From assembly GCA_964605665.1 (NCBI GenBank), contig CAZSDP010000002.1, forward strand, positions 186,001-250,000: a DNA stretch of 64,000 bases, written 5' to 3'. Shown one piece after another: positions 10,301 to 18,371 of this stretch (position 1 is its first letter; the number at the start of each line of letters is the position of its first letter). A model generated the notes under the pieces. The model was given only the letters and a program-made list of their open reading frames with translations. It made no database searches and was not told the origin of the DNA. The position numbers were made by a program, and so were the translations under genes. Source of the stretch: CAZSDP01 sp964605665 (GTDB lineage: Bacteria > Planctomycetota > UBA8108 > UBA1146).

Positions 10301-13300
10301 TGGAGACCGGAACCGTCCTCTACACGGTAACGGCGACAAACAGAACTGGCAGCGACAGTGTGGTTCTTTCCATCACCGTCAATCCAGAAGCACCGTGCGA
10401 CTTGGCGTATCCAGGATCGAATGAGATCTACCTGCTCGGGGATCCGATTGTTCCCAATCTCCCGAGCTTCAACTGTGGCTTACCGACTTCTTTTGAGATT
10501 GCGCCAAATCTCCCGTCCGGGTTGGTCTTTGATCCAGTCTCCGGGGAGATCTCCGGAACTCCTACCGCCATCAGTCCATTCACGGTCTACACGATCACCG
10601 CTTCGAATGTGACCGGTAGTGACGACGCGACAATTTCCTTGACCGTCAATCCGCAGGCACCTTGCGGTTTGACCTACTCCGATCTCACTTCGACTTACTT
10701 TGTTGGAGAGCCGATCGCACTCAACATTCCAGCTGTGACATGCGGAGCGCCAACTTCTTGGAGTGTGAGTCCTGCCCTTCCGATGGGCCTCGATCTCAAT
10801 TCTTTGACTGGTGTGATCAGTGGAACTCCAGCAGCTCCGGTTCCATTGGCGACTTATGTCGTCACCGCATCGAATGTCACCGGTTCCGATTCAGTGTCGC
10901 TCTCGATCGATGTCATGGATCCGGCACCATGTAGTTTGACCTACAGCGATCTCACCCCAGTGTATGAGCAAAGTGTGGCGATTCCGGCCAATGTTCCGTC
11001 ATTTGGCTGTGGAGATCCCACGACGTTCTCTGTGAATCCTGCACTCCCGAATGGACTGATGCTCGATCCTGTCACTGGAGTGATCAGTGGAACACCGTTG
11101 GCTGCGTCTCCGTTGGAGAGCTTCACGGTGACTGCTGCGAACGCTGCTGGCTCTGACACCGTTGTCCTGTCGATTCTGGTCAATCCAGAGCCACCCTGCG
11201 ATCTGACGTACTCCGAGCCGACTGCGTTGTACTTTACCGGGATGCCGATCACTGCAAACACACCGAGCTTCGATTGTGGACCAGTGGATCAATTCGAGAT
11301 CACACCGGCGCTCCCGAGTGGCCTGACATTCAATGCAGCCAGTGGAGTGATCTCCGGTACTCCGACTCTCGAGTCACCGAGCACCCTCTACGTGGTCACT
11401 GCATCCAATGTGTCTGGCTCCGACAGTGTGCAAATTTCGATTCAAGTGGGACGGCAGGCGCCATGCGACCTCACCTACGGTGAGCTCAGCGTGATCTACC
11501 TGCTCGACACCCCGATCGCTCCAAACATGCCAACTTTCAATTGCGGTGCTCCCACCTCGTTCGCAGTGGCGCCGGCGTTACCCGCGGGGCTCACGCTCGA
11601 TGCGACCTCCGGAGTCATTTCTGGTCAGCCTTCGGAACTCTCTCCGGCAGCGACATACGTTGTGACCGGGTCCAATGCAACAGGGTCCGATACCGTCTCG
11701 CTCTTGATTGGAGTGAACCCGCAAGCACCAAGCTCATTCAGTTACGGTGATTCTTCGCCGATTTACCTTCTCGGCGACGCGATTACCCCGAATGCTCCAG
11801 TTCTCGCAGGTGGGATGCCGGACCTGTTCAGCATCGATCCTGCCCTCCCCGCCGGGTTGGTCTTCGACTCGTTGACAGGAATCATCAGCGGTACTTCGAC
11901 TGCCTTAATGCCAGCGACGATTTTCACTGTGACCGCGACCAACGTGACCGGATCGGAAACAGCGATCTTGACGATCACTGTCAATCCGCAAGCACCGAGT
12001 GGTCTCAGTTTTGGCGATATGGCGCCAGTTTACTTGCTCGATCTGCCGATCACCCCGAATCAGCCAACGATCGGTGGTGGAGCGGTGGAGCAGTTCTCCG
12101 TGAGTCCAGCTCTGCCGACCGGTTTGAGTCTCGATCCGTTGACCGGAGTCATCTCCGGAACCCCAGCGGTCTTGCAGATCGTTACCCAGCATACGATCTC
12201 GGCCTCGAATGTGACCGGATCGACAGATGCGATCGTCTCGATCACGGTCAATCCCCAGGCTCCAGCGGGTCTGAGCTACAGTGAGTCAGCACCTGTTTAC
12301 TTGCTCGATTCGGCGATCACCCCCAACGTTCCGACGATTGGTGGTGGTGCGGTTGATCAGTTCACAGTTGCTCCCGCACTTCCGTCGGGACTTACCCTCG
12401 ATGCTCTCAGTGGAGTGATCACGGGAACGCCGACCGCACTCCAGTCAATCACTGCTCATACGATTACCGCAACGAACATCACCGGATCGGTCGACACGGT
12501 AGTCATGCTCACCGTGAATCCTCAGGCACCGACGAACTTGGTCTACCTTGATTCAGCGCCGATCTACCTGTTGGATACTCCGATCACCGAGAATACGCCT
12601 TCTTCTGCAGGTGGCGCGGTAGATAGCTACGCGATTGCACCCGCCCTGCCAGCAGGATTGAACTTCGATCCTCAAACTGGAGTGATCGACGGTATTGCGA
12701 CAGAGCTTCTTTCCGTGACTTCCTTCACCATTACGGCGACCAACATCACCGGGGAAGCGACAGCGACAGTCTCGATCACGGTCAATCCTCAGGCACCGGC
12801 TGGACTAGGCTATGCGACGTCAGAGCCGATTTACTTGCAGGGTGATCCGATCGCTCCGAACGTGCTCACCTCAACGGGCGGTGAGATCGATGATTTCACC
12901 ATTGCTCCCGCACTCCCCGCCGGACTACTCTTCGATACGAATAGCGGCACGATCTCGGGGACGCCAACCGCTCTGTCGTTGGCGATTCTCTACACTGTGA
13001 CGGGCACCAATGTGACCGGTTCTTCCGACGCATTCTTGAGGATTACAGTCAACCCGCAGGCACCGGCAGACTTGGTCTATAGCGAGCCGTCGGTTACCTA
13101 CATTCTCGGTGAAGCTGCGATTCCAAATCAGCCATCGACAACCGGTGGGCCTGTGGCGAACTTTACGATTGCCCCGGCGCTTCCCGCTGGACTGTCAATC
13201 GACTCTGCCACTGGGGTGATCAGCGGAACTCCAGCAGCGCTCCAGGCTGCGACGGTTCATGTGGTCACCGCAACCAACATCACCGGATCGACCTCAGCTA

Positions 13301-15168
13301 ACGTACAGATCACCGTCAATCCTCCGGCACCCAGTGGGCTGACTTATGACAGCCTCGACTCGACATACATTGTGAACAACCTCATCACTCCAAATCTGCC
13401 GAGTGCTTCGGGCGGGGCGGTCGATAGCTTCGCTGTCGTCCCCGCACTCCCTGCTGGACTCAACTTCGATTCGCTGACCGGAGTGATTTCTGGAACGCCC
13501 ACCACTCCCGTCGCAGCGGCAGTCTACGTGGTGACAGCAACAAATGTGACCGGCTCTTCTTCAGTGAATCTGACGATCACGGTCAATCCGGAGGCGCCCG
13601 ATAATCTGAATTTCTCCTCACCTTCGTCGGTTTACCAGATGGGTATCGAGATCACGCCGAACAATCCAAGTTTCACCGGAGGAACTCCCGAGAGCTGGTC
13701 GATCAACCCCGCCTTGCCGGCTGGGTTGTCCTTGGACACGCTCACCGGTGTCATCTCTGGTACTCCTACTGAGGTCTCCGGCACGATCATCTACGTCGTC
13801 AATGCCACGAATGTGACCGGATCCACCTCGACGATCATCACGATCGCGGTCGAGAATCCCGCTCCTTGTGATCTGAGTTACCCGGCCAACGCAGTGGTCT
13901 ATCAGACAAACGTCGCCGTCATTCCTCTGGCTCCGACTGTCGGCTGTGGTGGGGCGGATCAATTCGCCATCGCTCCCGCGCTACCCTCTGGGCTTTCATT
14001 CGATACGTCCACCGGAGTGCTGAGTGGGACACCGGTTGAAGAGTTGCTCGCAACTTCGTTTACCGTCACTGCGTCCAACACCTTTGGTTCCGACACATTT
14101 GTTTTCAGCCTTGAGGTACAGCTCACAGCGGTCGCAAGTGTCGATTACGGCGTGACGGCCTTCGAGTTCATCGAAAACACGATGGTCGCTTCGATCGTTC
14201 CGACCACAACTGGGGGCCCGGTGGCGAGCTTCGCGGTAACGCCTCAATTGCCCGCAGGTCTGAATCTCGACACCCTGACCGGAGCGATCAGCGGAACTCC
14301 CCTGTTGATCACACCACTGGCTGATTACATCATTTCCGCAAACAATGCGGCGGGGAGCGCTACTGCGGTGCTTTCGATTGAGGTTGTGACCGCGATGCCA
14401 TGCGATCTGACCTATACGGAATCCATCGTTACCTACTCTCCAAATGTCCTGATTACGCCAAATCTCGCGAGTGTTGGTTGTGGTGGAGCAAGTAGTTTCA
14501 CCGTCACGCCAGCCCTTCCTACCGGGCTTAATCTCGACGCTACCACTGGAACGATCAGCGGTACTCCGATCGTGAAGACGCCCTTCACCGCCTATCTCGT
14601 CACGGCATCGAATGCCTTCGGTTCGACGACGGTCACGCTGTCGATCCGAACCGACTTGGTCTTCAGCTTTTTGTCCTCCGACTCGACCGTCTTCTATAAC
14701 CCGGCCAGCGGGATTGGGAGTTTCACTCAGGCCTTCACTGTCCTCGAGGGTAACAACGGTGCACAGCCGATCCCCTTGACCGGAGTGTCGATCGCAGTGA
14801 CCTACGATCCAAATCTGATGACTCCGACGACGATGGTTGCTGGAGCAGATCTTGCCGCAATGCGCGGTGGCGCTGGACCGAGCTTCTTCACTGCAATGGA
14901 CAATGGACAAACGGTTACCGTCGGTGTCATTTTCGACTTCATGCTGCAAGAGAACTTGGTTGCAGATGTTGAGCGCGAGATGTTGCTGATCGATATGGAT
15001 TTGATGGCCCCAAGTTTCTCCGGAAACATGGCTGGCGCCACAACTGTGCTCACGTGGGAAAATCCATTGGGAACCCCGCCAGTCGATAACCTGGTCGTGA
15101 TCGATGGTTCGACTAGCGTGAGGCCGGTTTGCGTGAGTCCCACAATCACGATCACCCCAGCTCCCTAA
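7345..15168 (+). CDS. Giant lipoprotein with 27 He_PIG repeats and a C-terminal cohesin-like domain
   Basis: About 2607 residues. The ATG at 7345 is chosen over GTG 7276 and ATG 7303 because GGAGGA lies just upstream and the product then opens with a standard lipoprotein signal (L-L-T-L-A-G-C). From about residue 30 to 2430 I count 27 tandem He_PIG-type Ig-like repeats of roughly 88 residues, with the consensus P-A-L-P-A-G-L-x-x-D-x-x-T-G-V-I-S-G-T-P and then T-V-T-A-S-N-V-T-G-S. Seventeen repeats have two cysteines (A-P-C and C-G) and ten have neither; none has only one. The last ~170 residues are the cohesin-like domain shared with the upstream gene. The shape suggests a long extracellular stalk that displays one binding domain. 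No enzymatic motif is present. It ends at a clear terminator. Confidence 0.92.
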   Translation: MLSFRLLSSHQWTGLLLITLLTLAGCSNGGSSSVNLTAPTDLSYPNSSPLIEGVTDLLIEPTFSGGAPTLFEVTPALPAGLSLDPTTGEISGTPTLVTPLADYTVRASNILGFAEFVLQLAVDPQAPCGLSYSETNSTYVVGQAITPNSASVGCGLVDLFSVTPQLPLGLSLDPVTGEIFGTPTDIVATTDFTVTASNVTGSDSVVLTIEVNPEAPCGLAFDDLEPVYTVGTMITPNSGSSACGPVTNWTISPALPDGLSLDAANGVISGTPTTVLAKTLFTVTATNVSGSATVDLLLAVNPEAPCDLSYSDGNALYLMGLPINENVPTVRCGAPSLWSVSPDLPNGLILDPVTGVIAGTPTEVSPSLDYTVVAMNESGSTSATIAIAVDPQAPCGLSYAIPNSIYLQGMQISENVASFSCGDPDLWEISPELPAGLNFDASTGTISGTPTVLSSLTTYTVTASNVTGSDTVFLTITVNPQPPCNLTFSDLAPTYTDQTEIVPNVPSFDCGPVSFFSVSPALPAGLQLNPTTGVISGTPTVLVSAQIFTVVASNVSGTDSVELLITVVEQAPCGLTYSDPSAVYQLDLPIAQNTPTVSCGVPTAFSVSPALPAGLTLNSTTGVISGTPTSLSAASVYVVSASNATGVTSFSLSIEVVPQPPCGLTYSEMAPIYLEGMSISANVPSFQCGNPDSWTISPALPAGLVFDSATGVISGAASELLSTTNFTITASNVTGSESIVLSITVNPQAPCDLTYTDLSPTYLVGMPISTNVPSFDCGLPSDFSVAPALPAGLVLDSVTGMITGTPAQIAGLANYTVTASNVTGSDSVTLAIKVDPQAPCNLSYSDSNPVYILGTPIASNSPTVDCGAPDNFEITPALPAGLSFNRANGVISGIPTELQVATVHTVVASNVTGFDTATLTITVNPQAPCNLTYSMLTATYAVNNLIAPNIANVGCGMPEQFEISPSLPSGLLLDAVTGTITGTPLVETGTVLYTVTATNRTGSDSVVLSITVNPEAPCDLAYPGSNEIYLLGDPIVPNLPSFNCGLPTSFEIAPNLPSGLVFDPVSGEISGTPTAISPFTVYTITASNVTGSDDATISLTVNPQAPCGLTYSDLTSTYFVGEPIALNIPAVTCGAPTSWSVSPALPMGLDLNSLTGVISGTPAAPVPLATYVVTASNVTGSDSVSLSIDVMDPAPCSLTYSDLTPVYEQSVAIPANVPSFGCGDPTTFSVNPALPNGLMLDPVTGVISGTPLAASPLESFTVTAANAAGSDTVVLSILVNPEPPCDLTYSEPTALYFTGMPITANTPSFDCGPVDQFEITPALPSGLTFNAASGVISGTPTLESPSTLYVVTASNVSGSDSVQISIQVGRQAPCDLTYGELSVIYLLDTPIAPNMPTFNCGAPTSFAVAPALPAGLTLDATSGVISGQPSELSPAATYVVTGSNATGSDTVSLLIGVNPQAPSSFSYGDSSPIYLLGDAITPNAPVLAGGMPDLFSIDPALPAGLVFDSLTGIISGTSTALMPATIFTVTATNVTGSETAILTITVNPQAPSGLSFGDMAPVYLLDLPITPNQPTIGGGAVEQFSVSPALPTGLSLDPLTGVISGTPAVLQIVTQHTISASNVTGSTDAIVSITVNPQAPAGLSYSESAPVYLLDSAITPNVPTIGGGAVDQFTVAPALPSGLTLDALSGVITGTPTALQSITAHTITATNITGSVDTVVMLTVNPQAPTNLVYLDSAPIYLLDTPITENTPSSAGGAVDSYAIAPALPAGLNFDPQTGVIDGIATELLSVTSFTITATNITGEATATVSITVNPQAPAGLGYATSEPIYLQGDPIAPNVLTSTGGEIDDFTIAPALPAGLLFDTNSGTISGTPTALSLAILYTVTGTNVTGSSDAFLRITVNPQAPADLVYSEPSVTYILGEAAIPNQPSTTGGPVANFTIAPALPAGLSIDSATGVISGTPAALQAATVHVVTATNITGSTSANVQITVNPPAPSGLTYDSLDSTYIVNNLITPNLPSASGGAVDSFAVVPALPAGLNFDSLTGVISGTPTTPVAAAVYVVTATNVTGSSSVNLTITVNPEAPDNLNFSSPSSVYQMGIEITPNNPSFTGGTPESWSINPALPAGLSLDTLTGVISGTPTEVSGTIIYVVNATNVTGSTSTIITIAVENPAPCDLSYPANAVVYQTNVAVIPLAPTVGCGGADQFAIAPALPSGLSFDTSTGVLSGTPVEELLATSFTVTASNTFGSDTFVFSLEVQLTAVASVDYGVTAFEFIENTMVASIVPTTTGGPVASFAVTPQLPAGLNLDTLTGAISGTPLLITPLADYIISANNAAGSATAVLSIEVVTAMPCDLTYTESIVTYSPNVLITPNLASVGCGGASSFTVTPALPTGLNLDATTGTISGTPIVKTPFTAYLVTASNAFGSTTVTLSIRTDLVFSFLSSDSTVFYNPASGIGSFTQAFTVLEGNNGAQPIPLTGVSIAVTYDPNLMTPTTMVAGADLAAMRGGAGPSFFTAMDNGQTVTVGVIFDFMLQENLVADVEREMLLIDMDLMAPSFSGNMAGATTVLTWENPLGTPPVDNLVVIDGSTSVRPVCVSPTITITPAP

Positions 15169-15193
15169 AACCGAAAACTGAACCTCTGATTCG

Positions 15194-15239
15194 ATCCCCG
15201 GATTCTCTGGCGTTGCCATGAGAATCCGGGGATTTTTTT
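15194..15239 (+). terminator. Rho-independent terminator after the giant lipoprotein
   Basis: A perfect 14-bp stem (15194-15207 with 15220-15233), with a small inner TGGC/GCCA helix, runs into seven or more T. It is 25 bases after the stop. Confidence 0.92.
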
Positions 15240-15452
15240 GTGATATACCGGTTTGATCGCAATCTCGGGTCTATCGGTGACCTATTGGGTTCGGTACAGT
15301 GGGGTCTGAGGAGAATTACAGCTCGAGTGGCTATCGAGTTGATATTTCAAAATTTCTACCCCGATTAATCACTCCTGCTCAGAACTCTGCTGATCCAGCT
15401 GGATGGAACAGTCGTTTTGAGTCTGAGAGTCATGCCAGAAAGGTTCGCGTCG

Positions 15453-16790
15453 ATGAAACAGATTCGCTGCATGTACCTGGCCGGACTTCTGATCGCCTGT
15501 TTCGCATCGGGTGCTTTTGCCCAAGTCCACACCTTAACGGTTTCTTCAGGGAGTGAGACCGCGGGAGCGACAGTGACGATCCCCATCTCTTTGAACAATC
15601 CCGAACCGGCACGAGGATTTTCGCTCGGGGTCAATCACGATGGGGCAGTTCTTACCTTGTCGACGATTCTCCAGGGAAGTGCCCTCACCAGCTCAAATTC
15701 TGGGGCGGGGCCAGATTTTTTCTTTTCTGAAATCGCTCCAGCGAATGGACCTGGCGGAACGTGTGGAGCGGTGTTGAGTTTCGCTGCACCTCTCGATGAC
15801 ATTCCGATCGGCACGGCAAATGAGTTAGTGTCTTATCAATATACGATTGCTCCGGCTGCTCTCCCGGCAGCAACGAGTTCACTGAATGTCGTCAGTACTT
15901 TGGGTAGTCCGGTTCTGGAAACCATCATCAGTGTGGCAGGTGCTTCTCGAGTTCCCGCCTCTGTGTCGGGGGCGATCACCGTTGATACGAACCCCGTGAC
16001 AGGCCTCGGCTGCGTCTTGGTGGATCCATGTACCTGCGAGTTTTCTTTGGCGTGGACCAATCAAGGTGCCTATGACTCGATCGACATTATTCAAGATGGA
16101 ACAGTGATCCAAACTCTCTCTGGAGCCGCCTCATCTACCACGGTAAACCTGATTTCAACCACTGTTGGCGGCCCCGCGACGAGCCTCCTCGAGGTTCGCC
16201 CGACGCAAAATGGTCGTGCAGCAGCGACCGCTTCCTGTACGGCGGATTGCCCAGATGTCCCCGACCCGGTAGAGCCGTCTTCCCTCAATTGCTCGATCGA
16301 TCCGTTCACGGGGATTGCGACTCTCACTTGGGTGAACTCGCAAGTCTACGGTTCATTGTCGGTGTCGCTGGACGGCACGGGAGTGGATACCCTGGCCGGT
16401 ACTGCAGTCACGACGACAGTGGCTCTCAGTGCTCCTGGAACCTATGTGATCTGTCTCGATGGTGGCGACGAGTGCAATGTGCCATTCACGCAGGTTTGCT
16501 GCACAGTGGTTTATGAGACGCTCTATGTTCGGGGTGACCCCAACGCGGATGGAAGCGTCAATATTTCTGACCCGATCGTCGTGCTCGAATACCTCTTTGG
16601 ATCAGGGGTTTTGACCTGCTTCAAAGCAGCGGATGTCAATGACGATGGAACGGTGAATATCGGTGACGTGATCGCCTCGCTCAACGGTATCTTCGGTTTG
16701 GGCAGCCTTCCTGGAGCACCGTTCCCCAATTGTGGAGTGGACCCGACCCCCGACGCTCTGACCTGCGATTCGTTCCCCGCTTGCCCCTAA
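15453..16790 (+). CDS. Secreted cohesin-like / fibronectin-like / dockerin protein
   Basis: 445 residues from the ATG at 15453, which gives a compact signal peptide (M-K-Q-I-R then a hydrophobic core, cleavage after G-A-F-A). An in-frame ATG at 15432 and a TTG at 15417 are possible alternatives. Residues about 25-175 match the cohesin-like domain found elsewhere in the window (G-F-S-L-G-V-N-H-D, then G-A-G-P-D-F-F, then L-G-S-P-V-L). About 180-345 are two fibronectin-like segments with W-T-N-Q and W-V-N-S strands, also seen in the beta-helix protein. The C-terminal ~95 residues are a dockerin-like pair with calcium loops D-P-N-A-D-G-S-V-N-I-S-D and D-V-N-D-D-G-T-V-N-I-G-D. Having both modules in one chain suggests an adaptor or scaffold. 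Binding is inferred only. Confidence 0.87.
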   Translation: MKQIRCMYLAGLLIACFASGAFAQVHTLTVSSGSETAGATVTIPISLNNPEPARGFSLGVNHDGAVLTLSTILQGSALTSSNSGAGPDFFFSEIAPANGPGGTCGAVLSFAAPLDDIPIGTANELVSYQYTIAPAALPAATSSLNVVSTLGSPVLETIISVAGASRVPASVSGAITVDTNPVTGLGCVLVDPCTCEFSLAWTNQGAYDSIDIIQDGTVIQTLSGAASSTTVNLISTTVGGPATSLLEVRPTQNGRAAATASCTADCPDVPDPVEPSSLNCSIDPFTGIATLTWVNSQVYGSLSVSLDGTGVDTLAGTAVTTTVALSAPGTYVICLDGGDECNVPFTQVCCTVVYETLYVRGDPNADGSVNISDPIVVLEYLFGSGVLTCFKAADVNDDGTVNIGDVIASLNGIFGLGSLPGAPFPNCGVDPTPDALTCDSFPACP

Positions 16791-16839
16791 GCGCGGCGGA
16801 GTAGACGGGCAGCTCGGTCAAATTTTCGTGGTCCTTTGT

Positions 16840-16889
16840 CCCCTCGATCAGTGACGGTGAAGAACCGTCTCTGTTCGGGGGGATTTTGA
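16840..16889 (+). terminator. Terminator between convergent genes
   Basis: A 19-base arm (16840-16858) pairs with 16864-16882 over a five-base loop, with two T-T mismatches and one G-T pair, then ATTTTG. It serves the plus-strand gene ending at 16790. Confidence 0.7.
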
Positions 16890-16992
16890 TGGGGTTACTT
16901 TCACTTAACGATTCTATCCAGACTGTGTGAGCTGACAAAGACCGACAGATGGAGTTGCTTGAGCTCCCTGAGAGCTGGTGTCCGAGAATACC

Positions 16993-17910
16993 CTACTTGG
17001 TTCGATGAGCTCGATATGTCGAGAGCACTCGAGATGGTAAAGAGGTTCCCAGTTCGCTTTCGAACCAAAGGCTGGTTTCGATCAACTGATCGAGGTCGAC
17101 TCCAGTCTCGATACCAAGCCGATGGAGCAGGTATACGAGATCTTCGGTCGATAAATTCCCGCTCGCCCCGGGTGCAAAAGGGCAGCCTCCAAGTCCTCCT
17201 GCTGCACTATCAAAATTGACGACGCCTCGCAGCAATGCCGCGTAGACATTTGCGAGGGCGGTACCCCGAGTATCATGTAAGTGGAGTGCGACCTTGTCAG
17301 TGAGGTTGACACTCGATTCGAGAGCATTGAGAAGCAAGTCGATATCCGCTGGAGTAGCGACTCCGATGGTGTCACTGATTGCAAGTTCATCGACACCGAG
17401 TTCGAGGAGTTTTTCAACCACCGCGATCACGGCTTGGGGATTGATATCCCCTTCATAAGGACAACCGAAGCAAGTCGAAATGTATGCTCTGATGTGGGTC
17501 TGTTGATCGACTCCATCAAGAAGTGCCCGAAATCGGTCGAGAGATTCGTCGATCGAGGCGTTGGTATTCTTTTGATTGAAGGTCTCGCTCGCTGCGGTGA
17601 AGAAGGAAATTCGACGAATGCCGGCACTTACAGCACTCTCTAGACCCTTGCGATTTGGTACGAGAGCACTGTAGAGAGTGGCCTGATCTGGCGACAGGGC
17701 TGCGGCGACCTCGGTGGCGTCGGCGAGTTGAGGAATTCGGTCCGGACGCACAAAGCTGGTGATCTCAATCTCGTTGAGACCGGCGGCGCAGAGGCGCTGA
17801 ATCCACTCGACCTTGGTTTTGGTGGGCACGTTCATCGGCTGATTCTGGAGCCCATCGCGGGGTCCAACCTCAACGATGCGAACCTTCTTGGGGTACGTCG
17901 TTGCCGTCAC
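16993..17910 (-). CDS. liuE: Hydroxymethylglutaryl-CoA lyase
   Basis: 305 residues, normal for the family. The enzyme cleaves HMG-CoA to acetoacetate and acetyl-CoA, the last step of leucine breakdown. Visible signatures are V-G-P-R-D-G-L-Q-N at the start of the TIM barrel, the metal-binding H-L-H-D-T-R-G, and the loop G-G-C-P-F-A-P-G-A-S-G-N with the family's catalytic Cys at about residue 243. The start is a GTG at 17910 with GGGAGG six bases upstream. That GTG overlaps the TGA of the preceding biotin carrier gene by four bases (GTGA), so translation is probably coupled. It is the last gene of the five-gene operon. Confidence 0.95.
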   Translation of the reverse strand: MTATTYPKKVRIVEVGPRDGLQNQPMNVPTKTKVEWIQRLCAAGLNEIEITSFVRPDRIPQLADATEVAAALSPDQATLYSALVPNRKGLESAVSAGIRRISFFTAASETFNQKNTNASIDESLDRFRALLDGVDQQTHIRAYISTCFGCPYEGDINPQAVIAVVEKLLELGVDELAISDTIGVATPADIDLLLNALESSVNLTDKVALHLHDTRGTALANVYAALLRGVVNFDSAAGGLGGCPFAPGASGNLSTEDLVYLLHRLGIETGVDLDQLIETSLWFESELGTSLPSRVLSTYRAHRTK

Positions 17911-18371
17911 GCCGATCCTCCCTCATCGATTTCGATCAGTGGTTGCCCCGGATCGACACCTTGATCGACGGCGACGTGGACTTCGCGAATCACGCCGGCC
18001 TGAGGGGCTCGAATTGGGAGTTCCATCTTCATCGCTTCCAAGATCAACAATCGCTGACCCGACTCGACGGTATCGCCCTTGGAGACGAGAACCTCCAAGA
18101 CTCGTCCTGGCATCGGTGCATTCAGATCTCCGGTGACTGCTTCTGTACCTTGATCGGAATTCGCTCGGTCCGTCGACTTGGTGGAAAAAGGGTAGCTTTG
18201 CCCATCAATTCCAAACCAGCCGCCTTGCTGATCAGCGGTCAAGAAGACTCGACGGATCTTCCCCTCTTGTTCCAAAACCAGAATCGGGGGGGCCCAGGAG
18301 AGGATGCGGAGGTCGGGCTTTCCCTCCCTGCGGATGGTCGTTGGGGAACTCTTTGGAGTGAATCGATTCAT
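17907..18371 (-). CDS. Biotin carboxyl carrier part of the acyl-CoA carboxylase alpha subunit
   Basis: 154 residues. The C-terminal ~75 form a biotinyl/lipoyl domain with E-A-M-K-M-E; K115 is the predicted biotinylated lysine, and A-P-M-P-G-R opens the domain. The first ~70 residues resemble the tail of the BT linker domain that, in fused methylcrotonyl-CoA carboxylase alpha chains, sits between biotin carboxylase and carrier. The ATG at 18371 is preferred to one at 18386 because GGAGG lies eight bases before it and it forms an ATGA overlap with the stop of the biotin carboxylase gene. Together the two proteins (504 + 154) match the usual length of one fused alpha chain. Either a true gene fission or a one-base indel could explain this. 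Confidence 0.93.
   Translation of the reverse strand: MNRFTPKSSPTTIRREGKPDLRILSWAPPILVLEQEGKIRRVFLTADQQGGWFGIDGQSYPFSTKSTDRANSDQGTEAVTGDLNAPMPGRVLEVLVSKGDTVESGQRLLILEAMKMELPIRAPQAGVIREVHVAVDQGVDPGQPLIEIDEGGSA

Noticed and set aside
13996..15219. 407-codon minus-strand open frame inside the giant He_PIG gene
   Set aside because: Product is Arg/His/Ser-rich with no domain; it is the antisense shadow of a repeat-rich gene.
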